DNA from: Pseudomonas taiwanensis DSM 21245
GTDB lineage: Bacteria; Pseudomonadota; Gammaproteobacteria; Pseudomonadales; Pseudomonadaceae
Direction of reading: 5' to 3'
Assembly: GCF_000425785.1 (NCBI RefSeq)
Contig: NZ_AUEC01000013.1
Span: forward strand, 124,001-188,000
Length of the DNA stretch: 64,000 nucleotides
Shown: one piece after another, positions 8,039 through 17,832 of the stretch
How positions within the stretch are numbered: position 1 is the first letter of the stretch
Layout: each line of letters starts with the position of its first letter
The notes under the pieces: generated by a model
What the model was told of the DNA's origin: nothing
What the model saw: the letters and a program-made list of their open reading frames with translations, nothing else
Database searches by the model: none
Made by a program: the position numbers and the translations under genes

Positions 8039-9493
8039 TCAGGCGACTCCACACAGCCCGCGCAGACGCGCGGTATCGAGGTGCTTTTCCACCAGATCGG
8101 CCAGGCGCTCGATGTCGCGTTCGCGCAAGGCTTCGTAGTCGATGGTCTGCACGTCCTGCAAACCGGCCCAGCGCAGTAAGGCAGCGCACGACTGACTACC
8201 TTCGAACAGACCGTGCAGGTAGGTGGCGAGGACCTGCCCGTCGGCGCTGATCGCGCCATCGCTGCGGCCATCGGCCAGTTGCACGGCAGGATGCTCCAAC
8301 GCAGGGCCATGGGTGACACCGGCATGGATTTCGTAGCCGGCCACCGCGGATTGTTCCAGATTCAGGGTACCGGCGACGTTGCGCAGTTGTTTGTCCGCTT
8401 CGAGCACCGTGGCGTAGTCCAGCAACCCCAGCCCTGGGCTGGAGCCTGCCGGCCCCTCCAGGCCGAGCGGGTCGTGCACCTCACGGCCAAGCATCTGCAG
8501 ACCGCCACAGATACCGATCAGCTTGCCGCCATAACGCAGGTGACGAGCGATGGCGCTGTCCCAACCGCGTGCGCGCAACTGCGCCAGATCAGCGCGAACA
8601 CTCTTTGAGCCAGGCAGGATGATCAGGTCGGCGGCAGGAATCGGCTGGCCTGGGCCAATGAACTGCAGGTCGACCTGGGGGTGCAGACGCAGCGGGTCGA
8701 AATCGGTGTGATTGCTGATACGGGGCAGCACCGGGACGATCACCTTGAGCACGCGCTCGCCCTTCACGGCCTGGCGCATGTCGATCGCGTCCTCGGCCTC
8801 CAGGTGCAGGTCGGTGACATACGGCAGTACACCCAGCACCGGTTTGCCGGTGCGCGCTTGCAGCCAGTCCAGCCCTGGCTGTAACAAGGCGATGTCGCCG
8901 CGGAAACGGTTGATGACGAAGCCTTTGACCCGCGCCTGCTCGCTGGGAGAGAGCAGCTCCAGGGTGCCGACCAGGTGGGCGAACACGCCGCCCCGGTTGA
9001 TATCGGCCACCAGAATCACCGGGCAGTCGACCGCTTCGGCGAAGCCCATGTTGGCGATGTCGCCAGCCCGCAGGTTGATCTCTGCCGGCGACCCAGCCCC
9101 CTCCACCATCACCACGGGATACGTGGCGCTAAGGCGCTGGTGAGAGGCCAGCACCGCCTGCATGGCGATGGCCTTATAGTCGTGGTAGGCCACTGCATTC
9201 ATGCTGGCGACCGCTCGACCGTGGATGATCACCTGGGCTCCGGTATCGCTGTTGGGCTTGAGCAGGACCGGGTTCATGTCGGTGTGCGGCGCCAGTCGGC
9301 ACGCTTGGGCCTGGACCGCCTGGGCCCGGCCGATTTCCCCCCCGTCGGCGGTCACCGCACTGTTGAGGGCCATGTTCTGTGGCTTGAAGGGCACCACACC
9401 GATACCCTGGCGCAGCAGCCAGCGGCACAGGGCGGTCACCAGGGTACTTTTGCCAGCGTCGGAGGTGGTGCCTTGCACCATGAGGGTGGTCAT
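8039..9493 (-). CDS. cobQ: Cobyric acid synthase (glutamine-hydrolysing)
   Basis: This 484-residue enzyme amidates the b, d, e and g side chains of adenosylcobyrinic acid a,c-diamide. The N-terminal dethiobiotin-synthetase-like ATPase domain has the P-loop [10 protein letters not shown] (residues 8-17). The C-terminal class I glutamine amidotransferase domain has its nucleophile in [10 protein letters not shown] (about residues 328-337) and the catalytic His in TYLHGLF. Its start overlaps the preceding decarboxylase stop by ATGA. Confidence 0.95.
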   Translation of the reverse strand: MTTLMVQGTTSDAGKSTLVTALCRWLLRQGIGVVPFKPQNMALNSAVTADGGEIGRAQAVQAQACRLAPHTDMNPVLLKPNSDTGAQVIIHGRAVASMNAVAYHDYKAIAMQAVLASHQRLSATYPVVMVEGAGSPAEINLRAGDIANMGFAEAVDCPVILVADINRGGVFAHLVGTLELLSPSEQARVKGFVINRFRGDIALLQPGLDWLQARTGKPVLGVLPYVTDLHLEAEDAIDMRQAVKGERVLKVIVPVLPRISNHTDFDPLRLHPQVDLQFIGPGQPIPAADLIILPGSKSVRADLAQLRARGWDSAIARHLRYGGKLIGICGGLQMLGREVHDPLGLEGPAGSSPGLGLLDYATVLEADKQLRNVAGTLNLEQSAVAGYEIHAGVTHGPALEHPAVQLADGRSDGAISADGQVLATYLHGLFEGSQSCAALLRWAGLQDVQTIDYEALRERDIERLADLVEKHLDTARLRGLCGVA

Positions 9494-10482
9494 GCCATTT
9501 CCTTGTGGTAGTCCGCCAGGGCCAAGGCGAGACGCTGCTCGTCCGCCGCAGTGGCGGGCAGGCCCAGGCGCACGGCTGGCGGCTGGTCGAACAGACGCAC
9601 CAGAATGCCGCGCCGGGCGAGAAACTCATGCAACTGCGCCGCCTGCTCGCAGCGTACGTACTGGAACAGGTCACAGCCACCGCTTGGCGCCAGGCCCACG
9701 CCTTCGAGCACCGCCGCAAGGCGTTGGCTGGCAGCGGCGCAGCGGGCGATCTGGGCCTGATGCGCTGCGTGGTCGGCGTAACTGGTCTGTGCCAATACCC
9801 GAGTCGGCCCGCTGACGGTCCAGGGGCCAAGCCTGTCTGCCAGCAGCGCCAGCAATACCGGCTCGGCCGCCACGAAGCCCAGGCGCACGCCGGCCAGACC
9901 GAAGAACTTGCCGAACGAGCGTAGAACGATCAGGCCTTCGCGCTCGGCGCAATCGACCACGCTGAATGCGGGCGTGTTGTCCATGAAGGCTTCGTCGACC
10001 AGCAACCAGCCGCCTCGCCTGGCCAGCCGGGCGTGCCACGCCAGCAAACGCTCGCGACTGATCCGCTGACCCGTGGGGTTGTTGGGGTTGACCAGCACCA
10101 GCACGTCCAGGCTGTCGAGCGTGGACTCGACGCTGGACGCATCCAGCTCGACCAGCGTATGCCCGGCCCGTCGCCAGGCGTGCGGGTGCTCGGCGTAACA
10201 TGGCGCCAACACCCCTACCCGCCCCGATGGCCGCAGCAGTGGCAAGGCCTGGATCGCCGCCTGGGAACCTGCCACGGCCAGCAACTGGCTGGCGCCGTAA
10301 TAGGCTCGCGCTGCTGCTTCCAGGCCATCTTCGACCTCAGGCAGACGGGCCCAGGCGTCCACGGGAATCGGCGGGATCGGGTACGGCCATGGGGCGATGC
10401 CGCTGGACAAGTCGAGCCATTGCTCGCGGGCAATCCCGTATTGCCGCACCGCGCGCAGCAGACGGCCACCGTGTTCAAGCAT
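9490..10482 (-). CDS. cobD: L-threonine-O-3-phosphate decarboxylase (PLP, cobalamin side chain)
   Basis: This 330-residue class I/II aminotransferase-fold enzyme has the PLP lysine in [14 protein letters not shown] (about residue 194) and the conserved NPNNPTG motif (about 134-140). It makes (R)-1-amino-2-propanol O-2-phosphate, the linker attached by CbiB. Pseudomonas literature often calls this gene cobC, following P. denitrificans usage; cobD is the Salmonella name. Its first eight bases overlap the end of cbiB. Confidence 0.9.
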   Translation of the reverse strand: MLEHGGRLLRAVRQYGIAREQWLDLSSGIAPWPYPIPPIPVDAWARLPEVEDGLEAAARAYYGASQLLAVAGSQAAIQALPLLRPSGRVGVLAPCYAEHPHAWRRAGHTLVELDASSVESTLDSLDVLVLVNPNNPTGQRISRERLLAWHARLARRGGWLLVDEAFMDNTPAFSVVDCAEREGLIVLRSFGKFFGLAGVRLGFVAAEPVLLALLADRLGPWTVSGPTRVLAQTSYADHAAHQAQIARCAAASQRLAAVLEGVGLAPSGGCDLFQYVRCEQAAQLHEFLARRGILVRLFDQPPAVRLGLPATAADEQRLALALADYHKEMA

Positions 10483-11383
10483 TCAAGTAAGCTCCCAGGC
10501 AGATTACCAACAGCCACAGCCATACACCCCGCTGCACCAGGCGCCAGCCGCGCTCGATGGCCTCGGCATCGGCCATCGGCCCTTCGCCCAGCCGAGGTCG
10601 CTCGTGCAGTTCGCCGTGGTACACCGCCGGGCCACCAAGCTCGACGCCCAGCGCACCGGCGCCCGCCGCCATCACCGGCCCGGCATTGGGGCTGTCCCAC
10701 AAGGGCCCCTGGTTGCGCCAGCAGGCCCACGCCAGGCGGGTCTTGCCAAGCAGCGCGTAGGTCAGCGCCACCAGCCTTGCGGGAATATAGTTCAGTGCAT
10801 CGTCGATGCGCGCCGCCGCCCAGCCGAAGCGTTCGAAACGCTCGTTGCGATAGCCCCACATGGCGTCGAGCGTGTTGCTCAGGCGATACAGCACCACACC
10901 GGGAGCGCCCGCCACGACGAACCAGAACAGCGCGGCAAACACCGCATCGCTGCCGTTCTCCAGCACCGACTCGGTAGCCGCCCGCGCCACGGCGGGCTCA
11001 TCCAGCTCACGGGTTTCGCGGCTGACCAGGTAGCCGACACGGCGCCGCGCTTCTTCAAGGTCGCCGTGGCGCAGGGCATTGGCCACCGGGAGCACGTGCT
11101 CGCCAAGGCTGCGCAGCCCCACGGCGCAATACAGCGCCAGCACGTCCACCAGCCAGCCGATGCAGGGCAGCCATGACAGCAGCAATGCCAGCAATGTCAG
11201 CGGCACCACAGCCAGGAACCAGGCACTCACGCCGTGACTGCGCCAGCCACGTCCACCGGCATTCATCCGCTGCTCGAGACGCGACGCCAGTTTGCCGAAG
11301 CCGACCAGTGGATGGCGCCGGCGCGGCTCGCCCAGCAACGCGTCCAGGGCCACTCCGGCCACGGTCAGCAAGGCCACGCTCAT
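10475..11383 (-). CDS. cbiB: Adenosylcobinamide-phosphate synthase
   Basis: This 302-residue integral membrane protein matches CbiB (CobD in P. denitrificans naming). Several hydrophobic helices and the family segments [13 protein letters not shown] (about residues 18-30) and [13 protein letters not shown] (about 147-159) are visible. It couples adenosylcobyric acid to aminopropanol phosphate. I chose the ATG at 11383 because it overlaps the bluB stop as ATGA and gives the usual length; the upstream in-frame extension lies inside bluB. Confidence 0.92.
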   Translation of the reverse strand: MSVALLTVAGVALDALLGEPRRRHPLVGFGKLASRLEQRMNAGGRGWRSHGVSAWFLAVVPLTLLALLLSWLPCIGWLVDVLALYCAVGLRSLGEHVLPVANALRHGDLEEARRRVGYLVSRETRELDEPAVARAATESVLENGSDAVFAALFWFVVAGAPGVVLYRLSNTLDAMWGYRNERFERFGWAAARIDDALNYIPARLVALTYALLGKTRLAWACWRNQGPLWDSPNAGPVMAAGAGALGVELGGPAVYHGELHERPRLGEGPMADAEAIERGWRLVQRGVWLWLLVICLGAYLNA

Positions 11384-12030
11384 CAACGCTCTCCCCAGTG
11401 GTTTTCGTACAGCATCTCGCTCAAGGGCCGTTGTTCGGCCCAGTTTTCCAGCACCAGCATCGGCGCCGGGTAGAACTCGGTGACCGGTCCCAGGCACAGC
11501 ACCGCCACTGGCTTGGCGCCCGCCGGCATCCCCAGCAGGTCTGCCAGGGCCTGCGGCTCGAACAACGATACCCAGCCCATACCCAGCCCTTCGGCACGTG
11601 CGGCCAGCCACAGGTTCTGAATGGCGCAGGCCAGGGACGCCAGGTCCATTTCCGGGAGGGTGCGTCGGCCGAAAATGTGCGGCTCGCGGTTGTCCATCAA
11701 GGCCGCCACCAACACCTCGGCACAGTCGCTGATCCCTTCGACCTTGAGCTTCATGAAGTCGTCGGAGCGTTCGCCAAGGGCCTCGGCGGTGCGCACTCGC
11801 TCCTGTTCAACCAGGGCCTGGATACGACCACGCAGCTCGCGCTGGCTGATGCGGATGAACCGCCAGGGCTGCATCAGGCCGACGCTGGGTGCCTGATGCG
11901 CGGCCGCCAACAACCGACCAAGTACCTCGGGGGCTATGTCGCCACCGGCGAAATGGCGCATGTCGCGACGCTCGCCGATGACCCGGTAGATGGCGGCGCG
12001 TTCTGCGTCGCTGTAGGCGTGTTCGCTCAT
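11383..12030 (-). CDS. bluB: 5,6-dimethylbenzimidazole synthase
   Basis: This 215-residue nitroreductase-fold flavoprotein destroys its own FMNH2 with oxygen to make the lower ligand of cobalamin. BluB-type features include RRDMRHF near residue 22, [14 protein letters not shown] (about residues 45-58) and the C-terminal GMGWVSLF region. Its presence shows that the organism makes its lower ligand aerobically and feeds it to CobT from the same operon. The start overlaps the cobB stop by four bases. Confidence 0.93.
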   Translation of the reverse strand: MSEHAYSDAERAAIYRVIGERRDMRHFAGGDIAPEVLGRLLAAAHQAPSVGLMQPWRFIRISQRELRGRIQALVEQERVRTAEALGERSDDFMKLKVEGISDCAEVLVAALMDNREPHIFGRRTLPEMDLASLACAIQNLWLAARAEGLGMGWVSLFEPQALADLLGMPAGAKPVAVLCLGPVTEFYPAPMLVLENWAEQRPLSEMLYENHWGER

Positions 12031-13322
12031 GGCTGCAGCAGCGCCGCCGCCGCTTCGGGGTTGGAGGGGAAGTAGAAGTGCACGTAGGACGCCGTCAGGC
12101 GCCCCAGGCGATAGACCGCTTCATTGCCCCGCCCGCCATTGGGGCTGAGTCCTCGGGCGATCGGCTCAAGCTCGGTCATGGTCAGGGAATGGTGGTATGT
12201 GTGCCCACGCAAGGTGCCCTCTGGCAGTTCCACAGCCTGCAAGGCCAAGGCGGCAAGGCGTTTCTGCATGATCGCTTCGCCAGGCAGCAGGCCAAGCAAC
12301 TCGGCCCGCTCGCCCGCCACGTCGGTCAACGCGTCGAGCAGGTACAGCATGCCGCCACACTCCGCCAGCAGGGGCTTGCCTTGCGCGTGGTGGGCACGCA
12401 GGGCGTCGAGCATCGAGGTGTTGGCAGCCAATGCATGGTGGTGCAGTTCGGGGTAGCCTCCCGGCAGGTACAGGCTATCGACCAGGGGCATTTCACGGTC
12501 ATGCAGGGGCGAGAAGAACTCAAGCTGCGCGCCCAGGCTTCGCAGCACGTCGAGGTTGGCACCATAGGTGAAGGCGAACGCTTCGTCCCGGGCCACCCCG
12601 ATGCGCACGCCAGCCAACGACGACGACAGCAGACGCGGCTCCGGTGCGGCGAAAGTGACCGCCGGTGGCAGGCCTGCGTCGCAACTGGCGCCCAAGGCTT
12701 CGGCAGCTGCATCCAGGCGGGCGTCGAGGTCATTCAGTTCACTGGCTTGGACAAGCCCCAGGTGACGACTGGGCAGCTCGATGCCACGCTCGCGGGACAA
12801 ACCGCCATACCAGCGCAGGCCTTCGGTCAGGCTGCCTTCGAGCAATTGGGCGTGACGCAGGCTGCCGACGCGGTTGGCCAGCACGCCGGCGAACGGCAGG
12901 TCGGCCTGGTAGCGCGCCAGGCCCAAGGCCAATGCTCCAAAGGTCTGGGCCATGGCCGTGCCGTCGATCACCGCCAACACCGGCACACCAAAATGACGCG
13001 CCAGATCGGCGCTCGAAGGGGTGCCATCGAACAGGCCCATGACGCCCTCGATCAGGATCAGGTCGGCTTCGGCAGCGGCTTCCCATAGCAAGCGACGGCT
13101 CTCCTGCGCACCGATCATCCACAGGTCCAATTGGTAGACCGGCGCACCACTGGCCCGCTCGAGGATCATCGGGTCGAGAAAGTCCGGCCCACACTTGAAC
13201 ACTCGTACCTTGCGCCCAAGGTTGCGATGCAGCCGTGCCAGCGCAGCGGTGACGGTGGTCTTGCCTTGTCCGGATGCAGGTGCGGCGATCAACACCGCAG
13301 GGCATTGGCGCGCTTGGTTCAC
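12027..13322 (-). CDS. cobB: Cobyrinate / hydrogenobyrinate a,c-diamide synthase
   Basis: This 431-residue two-domain amidotransferase has an N-terminal ATPase domain with ASGQGKTTVTAALARL (about residues 16-31). The C-terminal glutaminase domain has its nucleophile Cys in LLAECGGMLYLLDAL and a final HHSL segment with the His. It amidates the a and c side chains of the corrin ring. Its ATG overlaps the cobO stop (ATGA). It is distinct from cobQ, which handles the other four amides. Confidence 0.94.
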   Translation of the reverse strand: MNQARQCPAVLIAAPASGQGKTTVTAALARLHRNLGRKVRVFKCGPDFLDPMILERASGAPVYQLDLWMIGAQESRRLLWEAAAEADLILIEGVMGLFDGTPSSADLARHFGVPVLAVIDGTAMAQTFGALALGLARYQADLPFAGVLANRVGSLRHAQLLEGSLTEGLRWYGGLSRERGIELPSRHLGLVQASELNDLDARLDAAAEALGASCDAGLPPAVTFAAPEPRLLSSSLAGVRIGVARDEAFAFTYGANLDVLRSLGAQLEFFSPLHDREMPLVDSLYLPGGYPELHHHALAANTSMLDALRAHHAQGKPLLAECGGMLYLLDALTDVAGERAELLGLLPGEAIMQKRLAALALQAVELPEGTLRGHTYHHSLTMTELEPIARGLSPNGGRGNEAVYRLGRLTASYVHFYFPSNPEAAAALLQP

Positions 13323-13930
13323 AGTTCCACGCCCTTCTGCGCACGGATACCGGCCTGGAACGCATGCTTGAGCATGCCCATTTCGGTAACCGTGTCAGCC
13401 ATCTCGATCATTTCGGGCTTGGCTGCGCGGCCGGTGACGATCACATGCTGCATTGGCGGGCGAGCCTGGATATCGGCCAGCACCTGGTCGAGATCGAGAT
13501 AGCCATGCTTGAGGGCGATGTTCAGTTCGTCGAGCACCACGAACTGCACCGAAGGGTCCTGCAGCAACTGCCGCGACACCGCCCAGGCCGCTTCGGCAGC
13601 AGCGATATCGCGCTGACGGTCCTGGGTTTCCCAAGTGAAGCCCTCGCCCATGACGTGGTAGCGCACCTGCTCGGGGAAGCGGCGGAAGAACAGCTCTTCT
13701 CCCGTGCTGTTGCGGCCCTTGATGAACTGCACCACACCACACTGCATGCCATGGCCCAACGCACGGGCGAGCATGCCGAACGCCGAACTGCTCTTGCCCT
13801 TGCCGTTGCCGGTCAGCACCAGCAGCAGGCCGCATTCGTTGGGGGAATTGGCGATGCGCTCGTCGATGATCGCCTTCTTGCGCTGCATACGCGCCAGATG
13901 ACGTTCGTCGCGTTCGGTGGTTTCGCTCAT
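13319..13930 (-). CDS. cobO: Cob(I)yrinic acid a,c-diamide adenosyltransferase
   Basis: This 203-residue CobA/CobO/BtuR-type corrinoid adenosyltransferase has the P-loop TGNGKGKSSSA at about residues 41-51. The ATG at 13930 has GGAGAA upstream. A GTG/TTG-initiated extension to 14011 would reach into the riboswitch side and is unlikely. It is the first gene of the operon and lies 130 bp downstream of the B12-box end of the riboswitch. It attaches the adenosyl ligand before amidation is complete. Confidence 0.94.
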   Translation of the reverse strand: MSETTERDERHLARMQRKKAIIDERIANSPNECGLLLVLTGNGKGKSSSAFGMLARALGHGMQCGVVQFIKGRNSTGEELFFRRFPEQVRYHVMGEGFTWETQDRQRDIAAAEAAWAVSRQLLQDPSVQFVVLDELNIALKHGYLDLDQVLADIQARPPMQHVIVTGRAAKPEMIEMADTVTEMGMLKHAFQAGIRAQKGVEL

Positions 13931-14059
13931 GAGGGTTCTCCGCAGGCTGACGCCACGCGAGAAGCGGCGGCAGGTCGATAGGCAGGCAGACGGAGGACGC
14001 GCAGGGGCCATGACCCGCTCTGGTCACGGTGCACCGCGCATCACCCTCCGTGATGCCGT

Positions 14060-14260
14060 TGGCAGTATCAGGCCGGTCTCCGGGCTCGTGAGCGGGCCTG
14101 TGGCCCTGGCCTGCGCGCCTTCCCGGGCGTTCACCCAGTGGCCCTGCGCGGCCGCGTCTCACCTACCGTTGCGGGGGCAGCGCCGGGCTCGCGTCTTCCG
14201 ACGCCCACCGGCTTCCCAGTTTCACCCTGCCCAGTCGAGGCTGGCAGGACACCTGAAACA
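14060..14260 (-). promoter_or_regulatory. Adenosylcobalamin riboswitch upstream of cobO
   Basis: Reading the minus strand from 14260, the leader opens with CAGGTGTCC, then GGGAAGCCGGTG, and then the family's most conserved core, GCTGCCCCCGCAACGGTAG (complement of 14164-14182). It ends with GCCCGGAGACCGGCCTGAT, the B12 box (complement of about 14067-14085). These blocks are in the right order and spacing for the cobalamin riboswitch. The element precedes the ten-gene cob operon, so adenosylcobalamin should switch the operon off. Confidence 0.93.
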
Positions 14261-14302
14261 CGCGCGAAGGTTAGAGGGTTGGGCCGGGAGCGTCAATCGA
14301 AG

Positions 14303-14319
14303 CGCTCGTTCAACGAGCG
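14303..14319 (-). terminator. Hairpin after the NlpC/P60 gene
   Basis: CGCTCGT-TCA-ACGAGCG forms a perfect 7-bp stem with a 3-nt loop. It lies between the stop of the NlpC/P60 gene (14415) and the riboswitch. No T run follows, so it is only a candidate. It would separate the lipoprotein gene from the cob operon leader. I see nothing else in 14261-14414. Confidence 0.4.
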
Positions 14320-14414
14320 GGGTCATTCTCCAGGACGCGGCGCGGCGGTGGCCTGGCGACTTACCTCGGTGACCGCCGCAAGCGCCAGCGCTCGCCGGGG
14401 ATGCGATCAGCTGA

Positions 14415-14948
14415 TCAGCGGTTCTGCGCCAGGTGGCCTTGGGGAATGACTCGCTTGGCCTGCAGGTAGGCCTTGGCCCAGTAGCTGTTGGACAGGTAGT
14501 CCAGGCGCACCGTGCCGCCTGTGGAAGGCGCATGCACGAAGCGGCCTTCGCCCACGTAGATCCCGGCATGGCTCACTTGCGAGCCGCCACCGGTGGCGAA
14601 GAACACCAAGTCCCCGGACTGCAGCGCATTGAGGTCCACCGTTGGCGCACGCATGACGATCATTTCGCGGGTCGATCGCGGCAGGCTGATGCCCGCTGCA
14701 TCGCGGTAGACATAGCCGATCAGGCCACTGCAATCGAAGCCGGAATCCGGCGTGTTACCGCCCCAGCGATAGGGGGTACCGACCAGGCCGATGGCGCGTA
14801 TGAGCACATCGTCGGCAATCGGCGAAATGTCAGGCTGGGCGTACGGGATCTGTGGCTGAACCACAGGGGCCGGTGCCGGAGCATGGCTGGAACAGGCGGC
14901 AAGCAGAGCCACCAGGGAAAGGAATGCGAAGCGCGCCATCATCGCCAT
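14415..14948 (-). CDS. NlpC/P60-family lipoprotein (putative peptidoglycan endopeptidase), copy 1
   Basis: This 177-residue protein has a lipoprotein signal (LLAAC lipobox, Cys about residue 19) and a C-terminal NlpC/P60 domain. Catalytic Cys is in SGFDCSGL (about residue 73), the His in SHAGIYVG and a third polar site in FVHAPS. Such enzymes cut D-Glu-mDAP bonds in cell-wall peptides. It is a tandem paralogue of the next gene upstream and shares the sequence around the active site. The start could also be the ATG three codons later (14939), which would still leave a good signal. Confidence 0.88.
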   Translation of the reverse strand: MAMMARFAFLSLVALLAACSSHAPAPAPVVQPQIPYAQPDISPIADDVLIRAIGLVGTPYRWGGNTPDSGFDCSGLIGYVYRDAAGISLPRSTREMIVMRAPTVDLNALQSGDLVFFATGGGSQVSHAGIYVGEGRFVHAPSTGGTVRLDYLSNSYWAKAYLQAKRVIPQGHLAQNR

Positions 14949-15031
14949 GGCCAGAACTTCCTGTCTGAGACCGTAGGGCCGCAGCCCAAAAGAGTTGAGA
15001 AATTAGATTAGACGCTTTCTATAAATGCGCA

Positions 15032-15060
15032 CGGCGGCGAGCTTTTCAGCATCGCCGCCG
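15032..15060 (-). terminator. Hairpin between the two NlpC/P60 genes
   Basis: CGGCGGCGA and its exact complement form a 9-bp GC-rich stem around an 11-nt loop. It lies 24 bp past the stop of the upstream NlpC/P60 gene. No T run follows, so it is a weak terminator candidate or a transcript-stabilising structure. Confidence 0.4.
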
Positions 15061-15083
15061 CGGCAGGGTACATCATTTTGCCA

Positions 15084-15719
15084 TCAGTTGCGCGCGATAT
15101 TGGTCGGCGCCATCGCCAAGGCTCGCTTGGCTTCGATGAAGGTCTTGCTCCAGTAGCGATCACCGAGGCTGTCGATGCGCACACCACCGCTGCGGCGGCT
15201 GCTGGAGTGGATGAACTGGTTGTCACCCAGGTAGATGCCAGCATGGCTGACACGACCACGGCCATTGGTGCTGAAGAACAGCAAATCGCCCGGCTTGAGC
15301 TTGTTGCGCGCCACTTTCGGTGCGTCGACGTTGATCATCTCGCGGGTAGAGCGCGGCAAGGTCACACCCGCCTCTTCGCGGAACAGGTAGCCGATGAAAC
15401 CGCTGCAGTCGAAGCCCGACTTCTCCGAGGTACCGCCGAAACGGTAGCGCGTGCCGATCAACGACATGCCACGTTCGAGAATACTGTCGGCCAGGGCCGG
15501 CAATTGGTAAGGCTTGCCGCTGGAGAAAGCCTCCAGGTCATCTTCGGTGGCCAGGTCCTCTTCGCTGAATACCGACGAAGTGGAAGTCTTGGCGTTGATC
15601 GCCGACGTCGAGGCGACCGGGGTGTGATCCTGAGGCTGGGAAACCGGGCCATGAGCCGCGCAGCCAAAAAGCAGGGTCACGAGTGCGAGTGGCACGAGGG
15701 GTGCGAAGCGCTTCAGCAT
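15084..15719 (-). CDS. NlpC/P60-family lipoprotein (putative peptidoglycan endopeptidase), copy 2
   Basis: This 211-residue lipoprotein has the lipobox LLFGC (Cys about residue 20), a linker of about 60 residues rich in Ser/Thr/Asp, and an NlpC/P60 domain. Catalytic Cys is in SGFDCSGF and the His in SHAGIYLG, followed by FIHSSS. It resembles the adjacent shorter paralogue but has a longer linker. I prefer the ATG at 15719; an in-frame GTG lies two codons upstream at 15725. Likely role: cell-wall remodelling from the periplasmic face of a membrane. Confidence 0.88.
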   Translation of the reverse strand: MLKRFAPLVPLALVTLLFGCAAHGPVSQPQDHTPVASTSAINAKTSTSSVFSEEDLATEDDLEAFSSGKPYQLPALADSILERGMSLIGTRYRFGGTSEKSGFDCSGFIGYLFREEAGVTLPRSTREMINVDAPKVARNKLKPGDLLFFSTNGRGRVSHAGIYLGDNQFIHSSSRRSGGVRIDSLGDRYWSKTFIEAKRALAMAPTNIARN

Positions 15720-15826
15720 GGGCACGACCGTGTCTGTAATCCTTTAGAAGGTGGAAACTATGCCTTCTATCGGGACCATTTGCAAATTTTATCGAAAAAG
15801 ATGTGACTTTTCCGTGACGCTGCTGC

Positions 15827-15847
15827 AAGCCCCGTATTTCGGGGCTT
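15827..15847 (-). terminator. Hairpin overlapping the hda stop codon
   Basis: AAGCCCCG-TATTT-CGGGGCTT forms a perfect 8-bp stem. The hda stop codon lies inside its upstream arm. There is no clear T run, so it is a candidate terminator for hda. Confidence 0.45.
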
Positions 15848-16550
15848 ACCAGCCGAGGGTTTCCTTGAGGAAAGGAATGGTCAGTTTGCGCTGCGCTTGC
15901 AGCGACGCTTGGTCGAGACGTTCGAGCAGGTCGAACAGCGCGCTCATGCTTCGGGTGCCACGGGTCAGGATGAAGTGGCCAACTTCGTCGGTCAGGTGCA
16001 GCCCCCGTCGCGAGGCCCGCAATTGCAGGGCTCGCAGCTTGTCTTCGTCGGACAACCCACGCATCTGGAAGATCAGCGCCAATGTCAGGCGCGACTTGAG
16101 GTCGGGCAACTTGATAGGCAGCTCACGCGGTGAGCTGGAGGCCGCCAGCAACAGGCGCCGACCGCTATCGCGCAGCCGATTGAACAGGTGGAACATGGAC
16201 TCTTCCCAGTCCGCCTTGCCGGCGATAACGTGCAGGTCGTCGATGCAGACCAGCTCGTACTGCGCCAGGTAATCCAGCAGTTCCACGCCTCGGTCGAGCA
16301 GTTGCGCCAAGGGCAGGTAGACCGCGGGCTCACCGCGCTGCTGGAAGCGATGGGTGGCCGCCTGCAGCAGGTGGCTGCGACCCACACCTTGCTTGCCCCA
16401 CAGGTAGATGAGGCTTTCGGTCCAGCCGGCGTCGGCTTCGCACAGACGCTCGACATAGCCCAACGCCGCGGCATTGGCGCCCGGATAGTAGTTGATGAAG
16501 GTGGCGTCATCGCGCAGACGCACACCCAGGGGCAACTGGATCGGTTTCAT
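15846..16550 (-). CDS. hda: DnaA regulatory inactivator Hda
   Basis: This 234-residue AAA+ protein resembles DnaA domain III. With the sliding clamp it stimulates ATP hydrolysis by DnaA and so prevents re-initiation of replication. The P-loop reads GKQGVGRSHL, with Arg in place of the usual Lys, as in Hda proteins. The N-terminal KPIQLPLGVRL carries the QLPLGV clamp-binding motif right after the start, which confirms the ATG at 16550. A longer frame to 16652 would bury that motif. Confidence 0.93.
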   Translation of the reverse strand: MKPIQLPLGVRLRDDATFINYYPGANAAALGYVERLCEADAGWTESLIYLWGKQGVGRSHLLQAATHRFQQRGEPAVYLPLAQLLDRGVELLDYLAQYELVCIDDLHVIAGKADWEESMFHLFNRLRDSGRRLLLAASSSPRELPIKLPDLKSRLTLALIFQMRGLSDEDKLRALQLRASRRGLHLTDEVGHFILTRGTRSMSALFDLLERLDQASLQAQRKLTIPFLKETLGW

Positions 16551-16696
16551 GCTGGCGGGCGGTCGAGAGGACCACAGGGGGCCTTTGGTGAACAGTGTGC
16601 AAAGTCTATACCCGCCTTGCGGGCGGCACAATGACCGAGCAGGATTGCCCAAGCAAAATCAACGAGTTGCGCTACAAAAGCAACGCTTCCCGTTTT

Positions 16697-16720
16697 ATCG
16701 CCGGCAAGCCGGCTCCTGCC
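16697..16720. repeat. P. putida-type REP sequence
   Basis: ATCGCCGGCAAGCCGGCTCC is the core REP palindrome seen at several other intergenic sites in this window. It lies between hda and the permease gene, in an otherwise empty 196-bp gap. Confidence 0.75.
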
Positions 16721-16746
16721 ATGCCCGCGCTTGCCGCTCGAAAGGA

Positions 16747-17820
16747 TCACAGCTTTGGGTCGACATCCCCGGCATACATGTCCGACTCTTTATACAGATC
16801 GTGCACATGGCGCAGCAGCACCATGATCACGGCGGCGACTGGCAAGGCCAGCAACACACCGGTGAAACCGAACAGCTCGCCGCCCGCCAGGATGGCGAAG
16901 ATCACCGCCACCGGGTGCAGGCCGATCCGGTCCCCTACCAGCAACGGGGTCAATACCATGCCTTCGAGCGCCTGCCCGACCATGAACACCGCCACGATGC
17001 CCAGCATCGGATAAAGGTCGCCGCCGAACTGGAACAACCCGGCCACCAGCGCAGCGCCGATACCGATGATGAACCCCATGTATGGCACGATGGCCGCCAG
17101 CCCTGCCAGCATGCCGATCAGCAGGCCCAGTTCCAGCCCCACCAGCATCAGGCCGGCCGAGTAGATCACCCCCAGCGCCAGCATCACCATCAACTGGCCA
17201 CGGACGAAAGCGCCCAGGACTTCGTGGCACTCACCCGCAAGTCCTACCACCTGCGATTCCCGGTGGCGCGGCAGCAGGCCGCGCAGCTTGGCCATCATCA
17301 GGTCCCAGTCGCGCAGCAAGTAGAAGCCCACCACGGGAATCAGCACCAGATTGGCCAGCCAGGCGACCAACGCCAGGCTGGAGGCCGTGGCCTGGGACAG
17401 CAGCATGCCGACGATATCGGTGGTCTGGCCCATGTGCGCGCTGACGGCGGCCTTGATCTTGTCGAACTTCCAGAACCCTTCGGCCAGGCCCAGACGGCTT
17501 TGCACCCACGGCAACGCCACGTGCTGCAACCAATCGAGCATCTGCGGCGCCAACTCGTAAAGGCGCACCAACTGCTTGGCCAACATCGGTATCAGCACCA
17601 GCAACAGCGCCAGCAGAATGAGGGTGAACAGGCTGAACACCACGACCACGCCCCAGGTTCGCGACAGCCCCAGGCGCTCCAGGCGGTCGACCAGTGGGTC
17701 GGCCAGGTAGGCCAGCAGTATGCCGACCAGAAACGGTGAAAGAATGTTGTGCAGGCTATACAGCAGCACGGCGATCAGCAGGGCGATGCCCAGCCAGATC
17801 CAACGGCGTACATCGGTCAA
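16747..17820 (-). CDS. AI-2E transporter family (PerM/YdgG-like) permease
   Basis: This 357-residue membrane protein has the DUF20/AI-2E layout. Paired helices at the N-terminus (residues about 8-40 and 60-85) are followed by a long hydrophilic section and then four to five helices, with the family's YMGFIIGIGAAL segment near residue 249. E. coli TqsA exports autoinducer 2, but most members of the family have unknown substrates, and Pseudomonas generally does not make AI-2. It precedes hda on the same strand across a 196-bp gap. Confidence 0.82.
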   Translation of the reverse strand: MTDVRRWIWLGIALLIAVLLYSLHNILSPFLVGILLAYLADPLVDRLERLGLSRTWGVVVVFSLFTLILLALLLVLIPMLAKQLVRLYELAPQMLDWLQHVALPWVQSRLGLAEGFWKFDKIKAAVSAHMGQTTDIVGMLLSQATASSLALVAWLANLVLIPVVGFYLLRDWDLMMAKLRGLLPRHRESQVVGLAGECHEVLGAFVRGQLMVMLALGVIYSAGLMLVGLELGLLIGMLAGLAAIVPYMGFIIGIGAALVAGLFQFGGDLYPMLGIVAVFMVGQALEGMVLTPLLVGDRIGLHPVAVIFAILAGGELFGFTGVLLALPVAAVIMVLLRHVHDLYKESDMYAGDVDPKL

Positions 17821-17832
17821 AATCGGGTCTCC

